Shown: positions 24,192-34,060, counted from the stretch's first letter. The stretch: DNA of 64,000 nucleotides from Burkholderiales bacterium (GCA_036262035.1 DATAJS010000029.1:62001-126000); one strand, 5' to 3'. Notes: generated by a model not told the origin, from the letters alone. A program made the numbers and translations.

Positions 24192-24871
24192 CAGTGGATC
24201 TGCCGCTGCAGGATGTTCGACAGCTCTTCCATGAACGAATCGAAGTGGATCGACAGCCGGTTCACGTCACCGGCGAAGTGGTTATAGGCGACCACCGCGG
24301 GGATCGCCGCCAGCAGGCCCATCGCGGTCGCGATCAGGGCCTCGGCGATGCCCGGCGCGACGTGGCCGAGCGTCGCCTGCGCGACGTTCGCCAGGCCGCG
24401 GAACGCGTTCATGATCCCCCACACCGTGCCGAACAGGCCGACGTAGGGACTGACCGAGCCCACCGACGCCAGGAACGACAGGTGCGATTCGAGGTTGTCC
24501 ATCTCGCGCTGGTAGGTCGCGCGCATCGCACGGCGCGTCCCGTCCATCACCGCCGCGATGTCCATGCCGGGCTGCTTGGTGAGCTTGGTGAACTCGCGGA
24601 AACCCGCTTCGAAGATGCGCTCCAGGGTGCCGGGATGGCGCGCGGCGTTGGCGCGGTGATACAGCGCGGAGAGCTCGGTGCCGCTCCAGAACTGCTTCTC
24701 GAACTCGTCGGCCTGCTTCTCCGCGCGCTTCAACTGGAAGCGCTTGAGGAAGATGTAGTACCACGAGAAGAGCGAAGCGAGCAGCAGCGCACCCATCACG
24801 AGCTGAACGAGCACGCTCGCGTTGGTGATGAGGCTGATGATCGACAGATCGTGGGTGATGCTGGGATTCAC
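24191..24871 (-). CDS. tolQ: Tol-Pal system proton-channel subunit TolQ
   Basis: 226-residue ExbB/TolQ/MotA-family membrane protein: helix 1 near 20-40 (VLVQLVMGALLLASLFSWYY) and helices 2 and 3 in SPYVGLFGTVWGIMNAFRGL and GIAEALIATAMGLLAAIPAV. With TolR it forms the proton-driven motor of the Tol-Pal system. The start is GTG at 24871 overlapping the ybgC stop (GTGA). Confidence 0.96.
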   Translation of the reverse strand: MNPSITHDLSIISLITNASVLVQLVMGALLLASLFSWYYIFLKRFQLKRAEKQADEFEKQFWSGTELSALYHRANAARHPGTLERIFEAGFREFTKLTKQPGMDIAAVMDGTRRAMRATYQREMDNLESHLSFLASVGSVSPYVGLFGTVWGIMNAFRGLANVAQATLGHVAPGIAEALIATAMGLLAAIPAVVAYNHFAGDVNRLSIHFDSFMEELSNILQRQIH

Positions 24872-25371
24872 ACGCCGTCCCTTTCCTTTTTTATGCCACT
24901 ATCCTGACGCAGTTTCGCCAAGATCTCCCGCGGTATGCGCACCGGCCGCATCGTTTCCAGCCTTACGCAGGCGATTTTTACCGCGGCAGTCGCGAGCTCC
25001 TCGTCTTCGCGCATGACGCGTTGAATCAAGTCGATCTGACCGGCGCCAACCTTAATGAGTTCCACCGTGACCCGCAAGGCGTCGTCGAAGCGTGCCGGCT
25101 TCAGGTAGTCGATCGCGAACGCGCGCACCACGAACACGACGCCGTGCACTTTTGCGAGATCGGTCTGCTCGAAGCCCGCCGCGCGCAACCACTCGGTGCG
25201 CGCACGCTCGGTGAACTTGAGGTAGTTCGCGTAGTAAACGACGCCGCCCGCATCGGTATCTTCGTAATAGACGCGCACCGGCCATGCAAAGCTCTCGCTG
25301 CGCGGCTCCTCGGCCGCAGGATTGTGCGCCGCTGCTTGCAAGGATGGGGCCGCTAGCGCGGGTCGTCCCAC
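24868..25371 (-). CDS. ybgC: Acyl-CoA thioesterase YbgC, Tol-Pal associated
   Basis: Hot-dog thioesterase, about 157-167 residues, first gene of the tol-pal cluster. The catalytic motif [20 protein letters not shown] carries the conserved Asp. [15 protein letters not shown] and [20 protein letters not shown] follow. Relatives hydrolyse short-chain acyl-CoA or acyl-ACP in phospholipid metabolism. The start is uncertain: GTG 25371 overlaps the ruvB end by 19 bases, while TTG 25341 gives a protein ten residues shorter. Neither has a good ribosome-binding site. Both keep the whole domain. Confidence 0.9.
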   Translation of the reverse strand: MGRPALAAPSLQAAAHNPAAEEPRSESFAWPVRVYYEDTDAGGVVYYANYLKFTERARTEWLRAAGFEQTDLAKVHGVVFVVRAFAIDYLKPARFDDALRVTVELIKVGAGQIDLIQRVMREDEELATAAVKIACVRLETMRPVRIPREILAKLRQDSGIKKERDGV

Positions 25372-26396
25372 AGCCCCGGCGTCGCGCCGTCCTTCGGCTG
25401 CACCAGCCCGAAGTGGCGGTACGCGGCGGCGGTCGCGACGCGGCCGCGCGGGGTGCGCTGGAGATAACCCTGCTGGATGAGATAGGGCTCGAGCACGTCC
25501 TCGATGGTGTCGCGCTCTTCCGAGATCGCGGCGGCGAGGTTGTCGACCCCGACCGGACCGCCGTCGAACTTGTCGATCACGGCGGACAGAAGCTTGCGGT
25601 CCATGACGTCCAGTCCCGCGGCGTCGACGTCGAGCATCTTCAGGGCCGCGTCGGCGACCTCGCGCGTGACGCGTCCCTGCGCCTTGACCTCCGCATAGTC
25701 GCGCACGCGGCGCAGCAGGCGGTTGGAGATGCGCGGCGTGCCGCGCGAGCGGCTCGCGACTTCACGCGCGCCCGCGTCCTCGATCTGCATATCGAGCAGC
25801 CTGGCCGAGCGCAGCACGATGCGCGCGAGCTCGTCGACGGTGTAGAACTCGAGCCGCGCGACGATGCCGAAGCGGTCGCGCAGCGGGTTGGTCAGCATGC
25901 CCGCGCGCGTCGTCGCGCCCACCAGCGTGAAGGGCGGCAGGTCGAGCTTGACCGAACGCGCGGCGGGACCTTCGCCGATCATGATGTCGATCTGGAAATC
26001 CTCGAGCGCCGGATAGAGTATTTCCTCTACGACCGGCGAGAGCCGGTGGATCTCGTCGATGAAGAGCACGTCGCGCGGCTCGAGGTTCGTCAGGATCGCC
26101 GCGAGGTCGCCCGCGCGCTCGAGCACCGGACCGGACGTGTGACGCAGGTTCACGCCCATCTCGCGGGCGATGATGTGCGCGAGCGTGGTCTTGCCGAGTC
26201 CCGGCGGCCCGAAGAGCAGCACATGGTCGAGCGACTCGCCGCGCTTCCTCGCCGCCTGGATGAAGATCTCGAGCTGGCCGCGCGCTTTCTCCTGTCCGAT
26301 GTACTCGTCGAGCGCCTTGGGGCGCAGCGCGCGCTCGATCACTTCTTCCTGGGGCGTGATCGGTGCGGCGGAGATGAGGCGGTCGGTCTCTATCAT
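25353..26396 (-). CDS. ruvB: Holliday junction branch-migration ATPase RuvB
   Basis: 347-residue hexameric AAA+ motor that drives branch migration of Holliday junctions with RuvA. Walker A is [18 protein letters not shown], Walker B is [12 protein letters not shown], sensor 1 is [18 protein letters not shown] and the arginine region is [20 protein letters not shown]. The C-terminal winged helix includes [17 protein letters not shown]. It is separated from ruvA by a 147-base gap almost filled by an inverted array of 7-base repeats. Confidence 0.97.
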   Translation of the reverse strand: MIETDRLISAAPITPQEEVIERALRPKALDEYIGQEKARGQLEIFIQAARKRGESLDHVLLFGPPGLGKTTLAHIIAREMGVNLRHTSGPVLERAGDLAAILTNLEPRDVLFIDEIHRLSPVVEEILYPALEDFQIDIMIGEGPAARSVKLDLPPFTLVGATTRAGMLTNPLRDRFGIVARLEFYTVDELARIVLRSARLLDMQIEDAGAREVASRSRGTPRISNRLLRRVRDYAEVKAQGRVTREVADAALKMLDVDAAGLDVMDRKLLSAVIDKFDGGPVGVDNLAAAISEERDTIEDVLEPYLIQQGYLQRTPRGRVATAAAYRHFGLVQPKDGATPGLWDDPR

Positions 26397-26397
26397 G

Positions 26398-26549
26398 GTG
26401 AAAAGTGAAACGTGAACCGTGATGGAACCGGTGAAACGTGAAACGTGAAACGTGAAACGTCGAATAGCGACGTCTCACGCAATGCAGCTTCCCGTTCGTG
26501 CTTACCTTTCACTCTTCACCCTTCACGTTTCACGTTTCACGTTTCACGC
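26398..26549. repeat. Inverted array of GTGAAAC repeats between ruvB and ruvA
   Basis: The left arm (26398-26460) is built of GTGAAAC-like heptamers, with four perfect tandem copies at 26431-26458. The right arm (about 26506-26549) is the reverse complement, with three perfect GTTTCAC copies at 26527-26547. Both arms together could fold into a long imperfect hairpin around a ~45-base loop. The right arm overlaps the ruvA stop codon. The same heptamer array occurs again at 35631-35711. There are no spacers, so this is not CRISPR. Confidence 0.85.
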
Positions 26550-27119
26550 TTTGGAAAGAACCTTCAGCGCCTGGCGGATCGCTTCAGTCACCGACAGGCC
26601 CGCGTCGAGGTTCTTGACCGCATACTGCGCTTCCTTGTCGCTGTAGCCCAGCGCGAGGAGCGCGTTGACGACGTCGCTGCCGGCGGTCGCGGTTTCGGAC
26701 TGCACCGCGACGATCGCGACGTCGAGCTTGTCCTTCAATTCGAGCAACAGCCGCTCGGCGGTCTTCTTGCCGATGCCCGGCACCTTCACCAGCCGCGCGC
26801 TGTCCTGCGTGCTCACCGCCTGCTTCACGTCCGCGACGCTCATGCCCGACAGCACCGCGAGCGCGGTGCGCGCGCCGACGCCGGAGATCTTGAGCAGCTG
26901 GCGGAAGAGGTTGCGCTCGGCGTCGCTCGCGAAGCCGAAGAGCTGATGCGCGTCCTCGCGCACGATGAGGTGAGTCAGGAGCGCGACGTCGCTGCCGGTC
27001 GACGGCAGCTGGAACAGCGTGCTCATCGGCACGTCGAGCTCGTAGCCGACGCCGTGCACGTCCACCACGATCTGCGGCGGATGCTTGGCGACGAGCTTGC
27101 CCGCGATGCGCCCGATCAC
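26544..27119 (-). CDS. ruvA: Holliday junction DNA-binding protein RuvA
   Basis: 191-residue tetrameric junction-binding protein. Domain I begins [20 protein letters not shown]. The helix-hairpin-helix motifs are [19 protein letters not shown] and [20 protein letters not shown]. The C-terminal RuvB-contacting domain is [20 protein letters not shown]. The start overlaps the ruvC stop in ATGA. Confidence 0.97.
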   Translation of the reverse strand: MIGRIAGKLVAKHPPQIVVDVHGVGYELDVPMSTLFQLPSTGSDVALLTHLIVREDAHQLFGFASDAERNLFRQLLKISGVGARTALAVLSGMSVADVKQAVSTQDSARLVKVPGIGKKTAERLLLELKDKLDVAIVAVQSETATAGSDVVNALLALGYSDKEAQYAVKNLDAGLSVTEAIRQALKVLSKA

Positions 27120-27652
27120 ACCAGCCTGCCGTTGCGGATGCGATAACCCTTCGTCGCCGCGGTGCCGAAGCCGTGCCCGCCGTGCGCATGGCAGATCGCG
27201 CAGGCGAGCGCGTCCGCGGCGTCGGGGCTCGGCGCGCCCGCGAGCTTCAACAGCCGCTTCACCATCTCCTGCACCTGCTCCTTCTTGGCGTGACCGTTGC
27301 CGACCACCGCCTGTTTCACCTGCAGCGCGGTGTACTCCGCGATCGGCAGGTCGTGCATGACCGCCGCGCAGATCGCGGTGCCGCGCGCCTGACCGAGAAG
27401 CAGCGTCGATTGCGGATTGGTGTTCACGAAGACTTTTTCGATCGCGATGTACTGGGGCTTGTGTTCGGCGATCACCTCGGCAAGGCCGTCGAGGATGATC
27501 CTGAGGCGCGACGACAGCTCGCTTGCCTGACCGGTCTTGATGCAGCCGCTCGTCACGTAAGCGAGCTGCTGTCCGGATTTATCGAGGACACCGAACCCGG
27601 TGATCCGCAGTCCTGGATCGATCCCGAGTATGCGGGTCCGCGAAACCGTCAT
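27116..27652 (-). CDS. ruvC: Holliday junction resolvase RuvC
   Basis: 178-residue dimeric endonuclease that cuts Holliday junctions. The four acidic catalytic positions fall in [34 protein letters not shown] and [19 protein letters not shown] 27652 follows the YebC stop immediately (1 base between) and uses GAGTGAG in that stop region as a ribosome-binding sequence. An in-frame upstream extension of 21 residues inside the YebC gene is rejected. All three Ruv proteins are encoded in order C-A-B here. Confidence 0.96.
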   Translation of the reverse strand: MTVSRTRILGIDPGLRITGFGVLDKSGQQLAYVTSGCIKTGQASELSSRLRIILDGLAEVIAEHKPQYIAIEKVFVNTNPQSTLLLGQARGTAICAAVMHDLPIAEYTALQVKQAVVGNGHAKKEQVQEMVKRLLKLAGAPSPDAADALACAICHAHGGHGFGTAATKGYRIRNGRLV

Positions 27653-27653
27653 C

Positions 27654-28382
27654 TCACTCGTTGATGACCGCGGTGGTGTACACGTCCTGCACGTCGTCGA
27701 GCGATTCGATCGCATCGAGGAGCTTCTGCATCTTCGCGGCGTCGTCGCCCGCGAGCTCGGTCTCGGTCGAAGGCTTCATGGTCACTTCGGCGAGCTCGGG
27801 CTTGAAGCCGGCCTTGATCAGCGCCTCGCGCACCTGAGGGAAATCGTTGGGCGCGGTGAGCACCTCGATGCTGCCGTCGTCGTTGGTGATCACGTCCTCG
27901 GCGCCGGCGTCGAGCGCCGCCTCCATCAGCTTGTCCTCGTCGGTGCCGGGCGCGAACATGAGCTGACCGCAATGCTTGAAGAGGAAGGCCACCGAGCCTT
28001 CGGTGCCCATGTTGCCGCCGTTCTTGGTGAACGCGAACCGCACGTCCGCGACGGTGCGAGTCTTGTTGTCGGTCATGCAGTCGACCATGATCGCCGCGCC
28101 GCCGATGCCGTAGCCCTCGTAGCGCACTTCCTCGTAGTTGACGCCGTCCATCTCGCCCGCGCCGCGCTTGGCCGCGCGCTCGATGGTGTCCTTGGGAAGG
28201 TTGTTCTCCTGCGCCTTGTCGATCGCGAGGCGCAGCCGGGCGTTCATGTCGGGGTCGGCGCCGCCGCCCAGGCGGGCCGCGACCGTGATCTCCTTGATGA
28301 GACGGGTGAAGATCTTGCCGCGCTTAGCGTCCTGTCGCTCCTTGCGGTGCTTGATGTTCGCCCATTTGCTATGACCCGCCAT
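27654..28382 (-). CDS. YebC/PmpR family protein (TACO1-like)
   Basis: 242-residue cytoplasmic protein starting [20 protein letters not shown], the invariant YebC opening. It continues with [40 protein letters not shown] and ENPA-like [20 protein letters not shown]. Members act as transcription regulators or, as shown more recently for several, as translation factors that relieve ribosome stalling. It heads the yebC-ruvC-ruvA-ruvB unit, a widespread order. Confidence 0.95.
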   Translation of the reverse strand: MAGHSKWANIKHRKERQDAKRGKIFTRLIKEITVAARLGGGADPDMNARLRLAIDKAQENNLPKDTIERAAKRGAGEMDGVNYEEVRYEGYGIGGAAIMVDCMTDNKTRTVADVRFAFTKNGGNMGTEGSVAFLFKHCGQLMFAPGTDEDKLMEAALDAGAEDVITNDDGSIEVLTAPNDFPQVREALIKAGFKPELAEVTMKPSTETELAGDDAAKMQKLLDAIESLDDVQDVYTTAVINE

Positions 28383-28407
28383 TGCCTGATCCGATACGTC
28401 CGAAGCC

Positions 28408-28432
28408 GTTAAAATATCGAGGAAATTTTAAC
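28408..28432. promoter_or_regulatory. AT-rich inverted repeat between yebC and the DUF853 gene
   Basis: GTTAAAAT-N9-ATTTTAAC is a perfect 8-bp inverted repeat in the 70-base gap between divergent starts at 28382 and 28453. It is strikingly AT-rich against its surroundings. It could hold overlapping -10 elements for both directions and an operator for a dimeric regulator. No known regulator consensus was recognised. Confidence 0.45.
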
Positions 28433-28452
28433 ACGCCCCCGCGGGACGACCC

Positions 28453-29976
28453 ATGGCCGAGCCCATCCTCCTCGCTCAATCCAGCAAGCCCCTCCACCTC
28501 CTTCCCGCGTACGCCAACCGCCACGGCCTCATCGCCGGCGCGACCGGCACCGGCAAGACGGTCACCCTGCAACGCCTCGCCGAAGGCTTCAGCCGCATCG
28601 GCGTGCCGGTCTTCATGGCCGACGTCAAGGGCGACCTCGCCGGCATCAGCCAGGCGGGCAAGCCCAACGAGAAGATTCAGGCGCGAATCGACGCGCTGAA
28701 GCTCGTCGATTTCTCGTACGAAGCCTGCCCGGTGGTGTTCTGGGACGTCTTCGGCGACCAGGGCCACCCGGTGCGCATGACCGCGTCGGAGCTGGGGCCG
28801 CTGCTGCTCGCGCGCATGCTCAACCTGAACGACACCCAGTCGGGCGTGCTCAACGCGGTGTTCAGGGTCGCGGACGACGAAGGGCTGCTGCTCCTCGATC
28901 TCAAAGACCTGCGCGCGATGTTGAAGCATGTCGGCGACAACGCGAAGGCGTATACGACGCAGTACGGCAACATCTCCTCGGCGTCGATCGGCGCGATCCA
29001 GCGCGGCCTGCTCGCGCTGGAATCGCAGGGCGGCGACAAGCTCTTCGGCGAGCCCGCGCTCAACATCGCGGACCTGATGCAGACCGTGGGCGATCGCGGC
29101 GTGGTGAACATCCTCGCCGCCGACAAGCTGATGAGCTCGCCGAAGATGTACGCCACGCTCCTGTTGTGGCTGCTCTCCGAGCTGTTCGAGAACCTGCCCG
29201 AAGTCGGCGACGTGGCCAAGCCCAAGCTCGTCTTCTTCTTCGACGAGGCGCACCTGCTCTTCAACGACGCGCCGCCCGCGCTGCTGGAGAAGATCGAGCA
29301 GGTCGTGCGCCTCATCCGTTCCAAGGGCGTGGGGGTGTACTTCGTGACGCAGAATCCGCTGGACATCCCCGACACCGTGCTCGGCCAGCTCGGCAACCGC
29401 GTGCAGCACGCGCTGCGCGCGTTCACGCCGCGCGACCAGAAAGCGGTGAAGACCGCGGCGACCACGCTGCGCGCGAATCCCGGGCTCGACGTGGAGGCCG
29501 CGATCACCGAGCTCGCGGTGGGCGAAGCGCTGGTCTCACCGCTGGACGACAAGGGCCGGCCCGAAGTGGTCGAGCGCGCGTTCGTCGTGCCGCCGGGATG
29601 CCGGCTCGGTCCGGTGACCAGGGAAGAGCGTGCCGCGGTGATGAAGGACTCGATCGTCGCCGGGGTGTACGAAGCGGCCGTCGATCGCGAATCGGCGTAC
29701 GAAAAGCTCACCGCGCGCGTCGCGGACGCGCCCGCTTCGGCCTCGAAGGGCGGCGCGGACGCGCAGCCGCAGGCCGAAGCCGGCGGCGGGTTGCTCGACA
29801 AGCTCGGCGGCCTGCTCGGCGGCTCGACCGGCCCGCGCGGCGGGCACCGCGACGGCCTCATCGAATCCGCGGTGAAGAGCGCGGCGCGCACCATCGGCTC
29901 GTCGGTCGGCCGCGAGATCGTCAGGGGTGTGCTCGGTTCGCTGCTCGCGGGCGGAAGCGGCCGCAGGCGGCGCTAG
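28453..29976 (+). CDS. DUF853 family HerA-like ATPase
   Basis: 507-residue cytoplasmic ATPase of the HerA/FtsK superfamily. The P-loop is [20 protein letters not shown] (about residues 24-43), the following strand [20 protein letters not shown] is typical of DUF853, and Walker B with its Glu is [17 protein letters not shown]. The sensor is [20 protein letters not shown]. The C-terminal ~120 residues are low-complexity linker plus an Arg-rich tail (GSGRRRR). The family is annotated as a helicase, but its physiological role is not known. It stands alone, divergent from yebC, with its own terminator. Confidence 0.88.
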   Translation: MAEPILLAQSSKPLHLLPAYANRHGLIAGATGTGKTVTLQRLAEGFSRIGVPVFMADVKGDLAGISQAGKPNEKIQARIDALKLVDFSYEACPVVFWDVFGDQGHPVRMTASELGPLLLARMLNLNDTQSGVLNAVFRVADDEGLLLLDLKDLRAMLKHVGDNAKAYTTQYGNISSASIGAIQRGLLALESQGGDKLFGEPALNIADLMQTVGDRGVVNILAADKLMSSPKMYATLLLWLLSELFENLPEVGDVAKPKLVFFFDEAHLLFNDAPPALLEKIEQVVRLIRSKGVGVYFVTQNPLDIPDTVLGQLGNRVQHALRAFTPRDQKAVKTAATTLRANPGLDVEAAITELAVGEALVSPLDDKGRPEVVERAFVVPPGCRLGPVTREERAAVMKDSIVAGVYEAAVDRESAYEKLTARVADAPASASKGGADAQPQAEAGGGLLDKLGGLLGGSTGPRGGHRDGLIESAVKSAARTIGSSVGREIVRGVLGSLLAGGSGRRRR

Positions 29977-30014
29977 GCGGTGCCGGAGCGTTCGGATCCG
30001 CGCGAGGGTACGTG

Positions 30015-30050
30015 AAAAAGCCGCGCGGCTTTTGAGGGCCGCGCGGCTTT
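30015..30050 (+). terminator. Bidirectional terminator between the DUF853 and SPW genes
   Basis: AAAGCCGCGCGGC (30017-30029) and GCCGCGCGGCTTT (30038-30050) form a perfect 13-bp stem with an 8-base loop. The plus strand ends in TTT and the minus strand in TTTTT, so it can end both convergent transcripts. Confidence 0.8.
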
Positions 30051-30090
30051 GCTACAGCGCCGGACTGCGCCCGGCGGCCATTCGCGGAGA

Positions 30091-30450
30091 TCAGGCGGAA
30101 TGACCGCTGTGCCAGCGCTTGTAGAGGCGCTTGTCGCTCGCCATCGCCCACACGGCGAAAGCCGTGGCGAGTATTCCAACGAGCACCGTGTGCAATGCAA
30201 CAGTGGTCGAAGTCGCGAAACCCAGGACAAACGGTGAAACGACGAGCCACACGCCGCAAAGCGTGTTGATGATCTCTTCCCATGCCTTCGGCACGTAGGC
30301 CGCGATGAGCGCGAACACGACGATGCCAGCACCCATGATGATCGCATTCCAGCCCGCCGACGTGCCGCCGTAATGCAGCAGCCACGGCGAAGCGAACAGC
30401 CAGGCGCCGAGGACCAGATTGGCCCAGTCCTGCCAGCGTCGTGCGACCAT
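30091..30450 (-). CDS. SPW-repeat membrane protein
   Basis: 119-residue membrane protein with four predicted helices in two SPW-type repeats: ANLVLGAWLFASPWLLHYGG and LCGVWLVVSPFVLGFATSTT, each followed by another helix. SPW proteins are small membrane proteins with no known function. ATG 30450 has AAGGAG upstream; a longer frame to 30498 lacks it. Upstream of this gene, 30451-30735 (285 bases) contains no gene or clear signal that I can support. Confidence 0.82.
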   Translation of the reverse strand: MVARRWQDWANLVLGAWLFASPWLLHYGGTSAGWNAIIMGAGIVVFALIAAYVPKAWEEIINTLCGVWLVVSPFVLGFATSTTVALHTVLVGILATAFAVWAMASDKRLYKRWHSGHSA

Positions 30451-30735
30451 CGCGCACTCCTTTCCGAGGCTTACGCGCTCGCGAGCGCGGCCCCGCACGA
30501 GGTTCGACTGCGGGTGAGTACACCCGTTCCCTGGTTTCGTCGATGCAAGCGCCGTTCCGGCCTTATTCGCTTTTGATCGCAGGCGCTTAAGCGTCGAAGG
30601 TTACCCGGCCCGGCGACGTTCGTGAAGCGCCCGGGTACACCGCTTGTAGGTCCCTCGGGATGGGCGCCCGCGCGGGACTTGCGCAGGGCGCACGGCAGGA
30701 GTACACACGCACCAATCTTTTGCGGGGGGTCAGGA

Positions 30736-31671
30736 ATGAACGATTCCGCTCTGTCGCACCTCGCCAAACCCCTGCAGGTCGTCGGCGTCGCTTCCGGTTT
30801 CGGCGCGCGGGACATGGGCTGCGAGGCGGGCGCCGACGTGCTGCGCTCGATGCGGCTCACCGCGCGACTGCGCTCGCGCGGCTTTCGCGCGCGCTGGGCG
30901 CCGGTCATCCGTCCCGCGGCTGCCTACCGTCACGACGCGCTCGAATCGGTGCGGCGCACCTGCGTGCGGCTCGCGCGGCGGGTCGAGCGCATCGTCCAGC
31001 ACGGTGAGTTCCCGGTCGTGGTCGGCGGCGATCACACCTGCGCCATCGGCACCTGGAAAGGCGTCGCGCACGCCAATCGCCAGCGCGGTCTCGTCGGGCT
31101 GCTGTGGATCGACGCGCACATGGATGCGCACACGCCGCAGACGTCCGAGAGCGGCATGCTGCACGGCATGCCGGTGGCATCGCTGCTGGGCTACGGTTAT
31201 CCGCAGCTGACCGCCATCGCCGACGGCGCGCGGCTGGATCCCAAATGCGTCTGCCTTTACGGCGTGAGGAGCTTCGAGCGCGGCGAAGCCGAGCTCCTTG
31301 AACGTCTCGGCGTGCGGGTGTTCTTCATGGAAGAGATCGCGCGGCGCGGCGTATCCGTGACGCTGCGCGAGGCCGCGTCGCTGGTGTGCTGCGCCAGCGG
31401 CGGTTTCGGCATCACGCTCGACCTCGATGCGATCGACCCGAGCGATGCGCCCGGCGTCGGCAGCCCGGCGGCGGGCGGCCTGCGCGCGGGCGAGCTCATG
31501 GCGGCCCTTGCGGAGCACGGCGCGCATCCCAATCTTTCGGGTATCGAGATCGTGGAGTACAACCCCTACCACGACCGCCATTCGGCGACCGCGGGGGTCG
31601 TCGGCGACGCGCTCGACGCGATGCTGCTCGGGCAGTCGGCGCTCGGCGCGCCGATGCGGGCGGCGGGTTAA
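30736..31671 (+). CDS. Arginase-family ureohydrolase, probable arginase
   Basis: 311-residue binuclear manganese enzyme. All metal-binding motifs are visible: GGDHTCAIGTWK (about residues 98-109), LWIDAHMDAHTPQT (123-136) and ITLDLDAIDPSDAPGVGSPA (about 229-248). The length and the start VVGVASGFGARDMGCEAGAD fit arginases (arginine to ornithine and urea) rather than agmatinases. The ribosome-binding sequence CAGGA is close to ATG 30736. It is followed 20 bases later by a DUF1840 gene. No other arginine catabolic gene is present, and formiminoglutamase or guanidinobutyrase specificity is possible. Confidence 0.85.
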   Translation: MNDSALSHLAKPLQVVGVASGFGARDMGCEAGADVLRSMRLTARLRSRGFRARWAPVIRPAAAYRHDALESVRRTCVRLARRVERIVQHGEFPVVVGGDHTCAIGTWKGVAHANRQRGLVGLLWIDAHMDAHTPQTSESGMLHGMPVASLLGYGYPQLTAIADGARLDPKCVCLYGVRSFERGEAELLERLGVRVFFMEEIARRGVSVTLREAASLVCCASGGFGITLDLDAIDPSDAPGVGSPAAGGLRAGELMAALAEHGAHPNLSGIEIVEYNPYHDRHSATAGVVGDALDAMLLGQSALGAPMRAAG

Positions 31672-31691
31672 CCAGGAGAGGACGTCAGCAG

Positions 31692-32009
31692 ATGCTCGTC
31701 AGATTCGATTCCAAAGCCGGCACGATCACCATGTTCGGCGACGTCGGCACCAAGCTCCTGAAGATGATGGGACAGAGCGGCTCGATCCCGGGCGCGATCC
31801 TCGCACAGGACATACCGCCGGCGGTCGAGCGGCTGCGCCAGGCGCTGGGCGGTGAAAGCGAGCCCTCGCCGGCGAAGAAAGCCGGTGACGACGGAGAGCC
31901 TCAGGTGGGCATGCGCCAGCGCGCCTATCCGCTCATCGAGCTGCTCGAGCGCGCGGCCAAGCAGAACGCCGACGTGGTGTGGGACACGGAGAAGCGCGCG
32001 GCTTTTTAG
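31692..32009 (+). CDS. DUF1840 family protein
   Basis: 105-residue cytoplasmic protein with MLVRFDSKAGTITMFGDVGT at the start, GQSGSIPGAILAQDIPPAVE in the middle, and RAYPLIELLERAAKQNADVV at the end, the pattern of DUF1840. The function is unknown and the family is largely betaproteobacterial. Probably cotranscribed with the arginase-family gene. Its stop codon overlaps the stop of the convergent ankyrin gene by three bases. Confidence 0.85.
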   Translation: MLVRFDSKAGTITMFGDVGTKLLKMMGQSGSIPGAILAQDIPPAVERLRQALGGESEPSPAKKAGDDGEPQVGMRQRAYPLIELLERAAKQNADVVWDTEKRAAF

Positions 32010-32782
32010 TGTTGGGAGAACCCCAGCATCGCGCGGCAATTCACGCCGACCGGCAGCGTGCCGTACTGCCGCTGCGCGCACTGAAGCAGCTGCGCCAGCC
32101 CGTGATGGTTGTACTTCTCCGCGAACTCCGCGGCGGTATGACCGCCGTACACCCTGACGTCCGCATCCGCCCCGGCCGCGAGCAGCATACGCACCATGCG
32201 CTCGTGCCCCTGGATCGCCGCCATCATGAGCGGCGTGTTCGAGTACGTGCCGCCCTGCTGGGCTGCGCCGTTCACTTTCGCCCCGCGCTGGAGGAGGTAG
32301 CGCACCACGCGCTCGTTGTCCTGGTAGGCCGCGTAGGCGAGCGGGGTGTAGTAGTAATAGTTCTCGAGGTCCGCGCCGGACTCGACGAGCAGCCGCACCG
32401 CGCGCTCGTGGCGGTCGAAGGAGCGGTTGCCGCGGACTTCGTCGAAGAAGAACGCCGCGAGCATGAGCGGCGTCTCGTTCACCGGCGTGCGCGCGTTGAC
32501 GTCGGCGCCGCTGGAGATGAGGAAGCGCATCACCTCGAGCGAGGCGGCGCGCGCGGCGAGCGCGATGATCGGCGCCCCGTCGGGATAGGCTTCGACGGAC
32601 AATCGCGCGTTGGGACTGAGGCCGCCGTTCTGCACCGCACCGCGCACGGTGTACACGTCGTCGGTGCCGATCGCGTTCACGATGCGGTCGTTGTCGGCCG
32701 CGCCTCCGCCGACGCCGGCGCAGCCGGCGAGGCCCACGACGATTAACAGACAAGCCAGAACAGCTGCGATGCGTCGAATCAT
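32006..32782 (-). CDS. Ankyrin-repeat lipoprotein
   Basis: 258-residue predicted lipoprotein. ATG 32782 (GGTGA upstream) gives a signal peptide MIRRIAAVLACLLIVVGLAG with lipobox GLAGC. The rest contains five or so ankyrin repeats, clearest at EVMRFLISSGADVNARTPVN, RAVRLLVESGADLENYYYYT, RVVRYLLQRGAKVNGAA and RMVRMLLAAGADADVRVYGG. A C-terminal segment has two Cys (LLQCAQRQYG, VNCRAMLG). Ankyrin repeats bind proteins, so a periplasmic scaffold or inhibitor role is inferred; the partner is unknown. Confidence 0.82.
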   Translation of the reverse strand: MIRRIAAVLACLLIVVGLAGCAGVGGGAADNDRIVNAIGTDDVYTVRGAVQNGGLSPNARLSVEAYPDGAPIIALAARAASLEVMRFLISSGADVNARTPVNETPLMLAAFFFDEVRGNRSFDRHERAVRLLVESGADLENYYYYTPLAYAAYQDNERVVRYLLQRGAKVNGAAQQGGTYSNTPLMMAAIQGHERMVRMLLAAGADADVRVYGGHTAAEFAEKYNHHGLAQLLQCAQRQYGTLPVGVNCRAMLGFSQH

Positions 32783-32914
32783 GCGTTCACCCTGGGCGGT
32801 TGCGCTCTCCCCCGAGAGCCCATGGACAAAGTATAGCGGCTGATCGACACCATCCGGCAGCCTCTGCATACGCCGGCGGCGGCCACTCCACCGAAGTGCT
32901 GCACCCTCCCTTGA

Positions 32915-34009
32915 TCAGACGTTGAAGCGGAAGTGCATGACGTCGCCGTCCTGCACGACATACTCCTTGCCCTCGAGCCGCATGCGTCCGGCTTCCTTCG
33001 CGCCCTGCTCGCCCTTGTGCTTGATGTAGTCGTCGTAGCCGATCACTTCGGCGCGGATGAAGCCTTTCTCGAAGTCGGTGTGGATCACCCCCGCGGCCTG
33101 CGGGGCGGTGGAGCCTTTCTTCACCGTCCACGCGCGCACCTCTTTGGGACCGGCGGTGAAGTAGGTCTGTAACCCGAGGCGGTCGTAGCCGGCGTGGATG
33201 ACGCGGTCGAGGCCGGGCTCGGTCATGCCCATGTCGGCCAGGAAGACCGTCTTGTCCTCGGCGTCCATGTCGGCGATCTCGGCCTCGATCGCCGCGCACA
33301 CCGCCACCACCGGCGCGCCTTCGGCCGCGGCGTGCTTGCGCACCGCGTCGAGGTGCGGGTTGTTCTCGAAACCGTCTTCCTTGACGTTGGCGATGTACAC
33401 CGTCGGCTTGGCGGTCAGCAGCGCGAGGTTGCGCAGCACCGCTTTCTCTTCCTCGTAGAGGTCGAGGGTGCGCACCGGCCTGGCCTCGTTCAGCACCGGC
33501 AGGCACTTCTCGAGCACCGCCACCAGGCGCTGCGCTTCCTTGTCGCCGCCGGCCCTGGCGACCTTCGAATAGCGCGCGAGCTGCTTCTCGACCGTCGAGA
33601 GGTCCGCCAGCGCGAGCTCGGTATTGATCGTCTCGATATCGGAGACCGGGTCGACCTTGTTCGAGACGTGGATCACGTTCGGGTCTTCGAAGCAGCGCAC
33701 CACGTGGGCGATCGCATCGGTCTCGCGGATGTTGGCGAGGAACTGGTTGCCGAGGCCTTCGCCCTTGGACGCGCCCGCGACGAGACCGGCGATGTCGACG
33801 AACTCGGTGACCGCGGGGATGACCTTTTCAGGCTTGGCGAGCGCCGCCAGCGCATCGAGGCGCGGATCGGGCACTTCCACGATGCCGGTGTTGGGCTCGA
33901 TGGTGCAGAACGGATAGTTCTCCGCGGCGATGCCCGCCTTGGTGAGCGCGTTGAAGAGCGTCGATTTACCGACGTTGGGAAGGCCGACGATGCCGCATTT
34001 CAGAGACAT
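32915..34009 (-). CDS. ychF: Redox-regulated ATPase YchF (OLA1-type P-loop NTPase)
   Basis: 364-residue Obg-like ATPase. G1 is [21 protein letters not shown]3 is [20 protein letters not shown], and the family-specific G4-like NVKEDG replaces NKxD, which fits ATP rather than GTP preference. The C-terminal TGS domain ends [16 protein letters not shown]. YchF associates with ribosomes and stress responses. Last gene of the lolB-ispE-prs-rplY-pth-ychF block; a repeat array separates it from pth. Confidence 0.96.
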   Translation of the reverse strand: MSLKCGIVGLPNVGKSTLFNALTKAGIAAENYPFCTIEPNTGIVEVPDPRLDALAALAKPEKVIPAVTEFVDIAGLVAGASKGEGLGNQFLANIRETDAIAHVVRCFEDPNVIHVSNKVDPVSDIETINTELALADLSTVEKQLARYSKVARAGGDKEAQRLVAVLEKCLPVLNEARPVRTLDLYEEEKAVLRNLALLTAKPTVYIANVKEDGFENNPHLDAVRKHAAAEGAPVVAVCAAIEAEIADMDAEDKTVFLADMGMTEPGLDRVIHAGYDRLGLQTYFTAGPKEVRAWTVKKGSTAPQAAGVIHTDFEKGFIRAEVIGYDDYIKHKGEQGAKEAGRMRLEGKEYVVQDGDVMHFRFNV

Positions 34010-34060
34010 GGTAAGAGCGAGGAGTAGGGAGACGGGGTTGGAATGGCGGGAATCTAAAAA

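Noticed and set aside
26398-26549. CRISPR array
   Set aside because: The short repeats are direct tandems with no unique spacers and appear as a reverse-complement pair; there are no cas genes.
30451-30735. Small gene or RNA upstream of the arginase-family gene
   Set aside because: No open frame with a plausible start, no promoter of good quality and no clear structure was found in these 285 bases.
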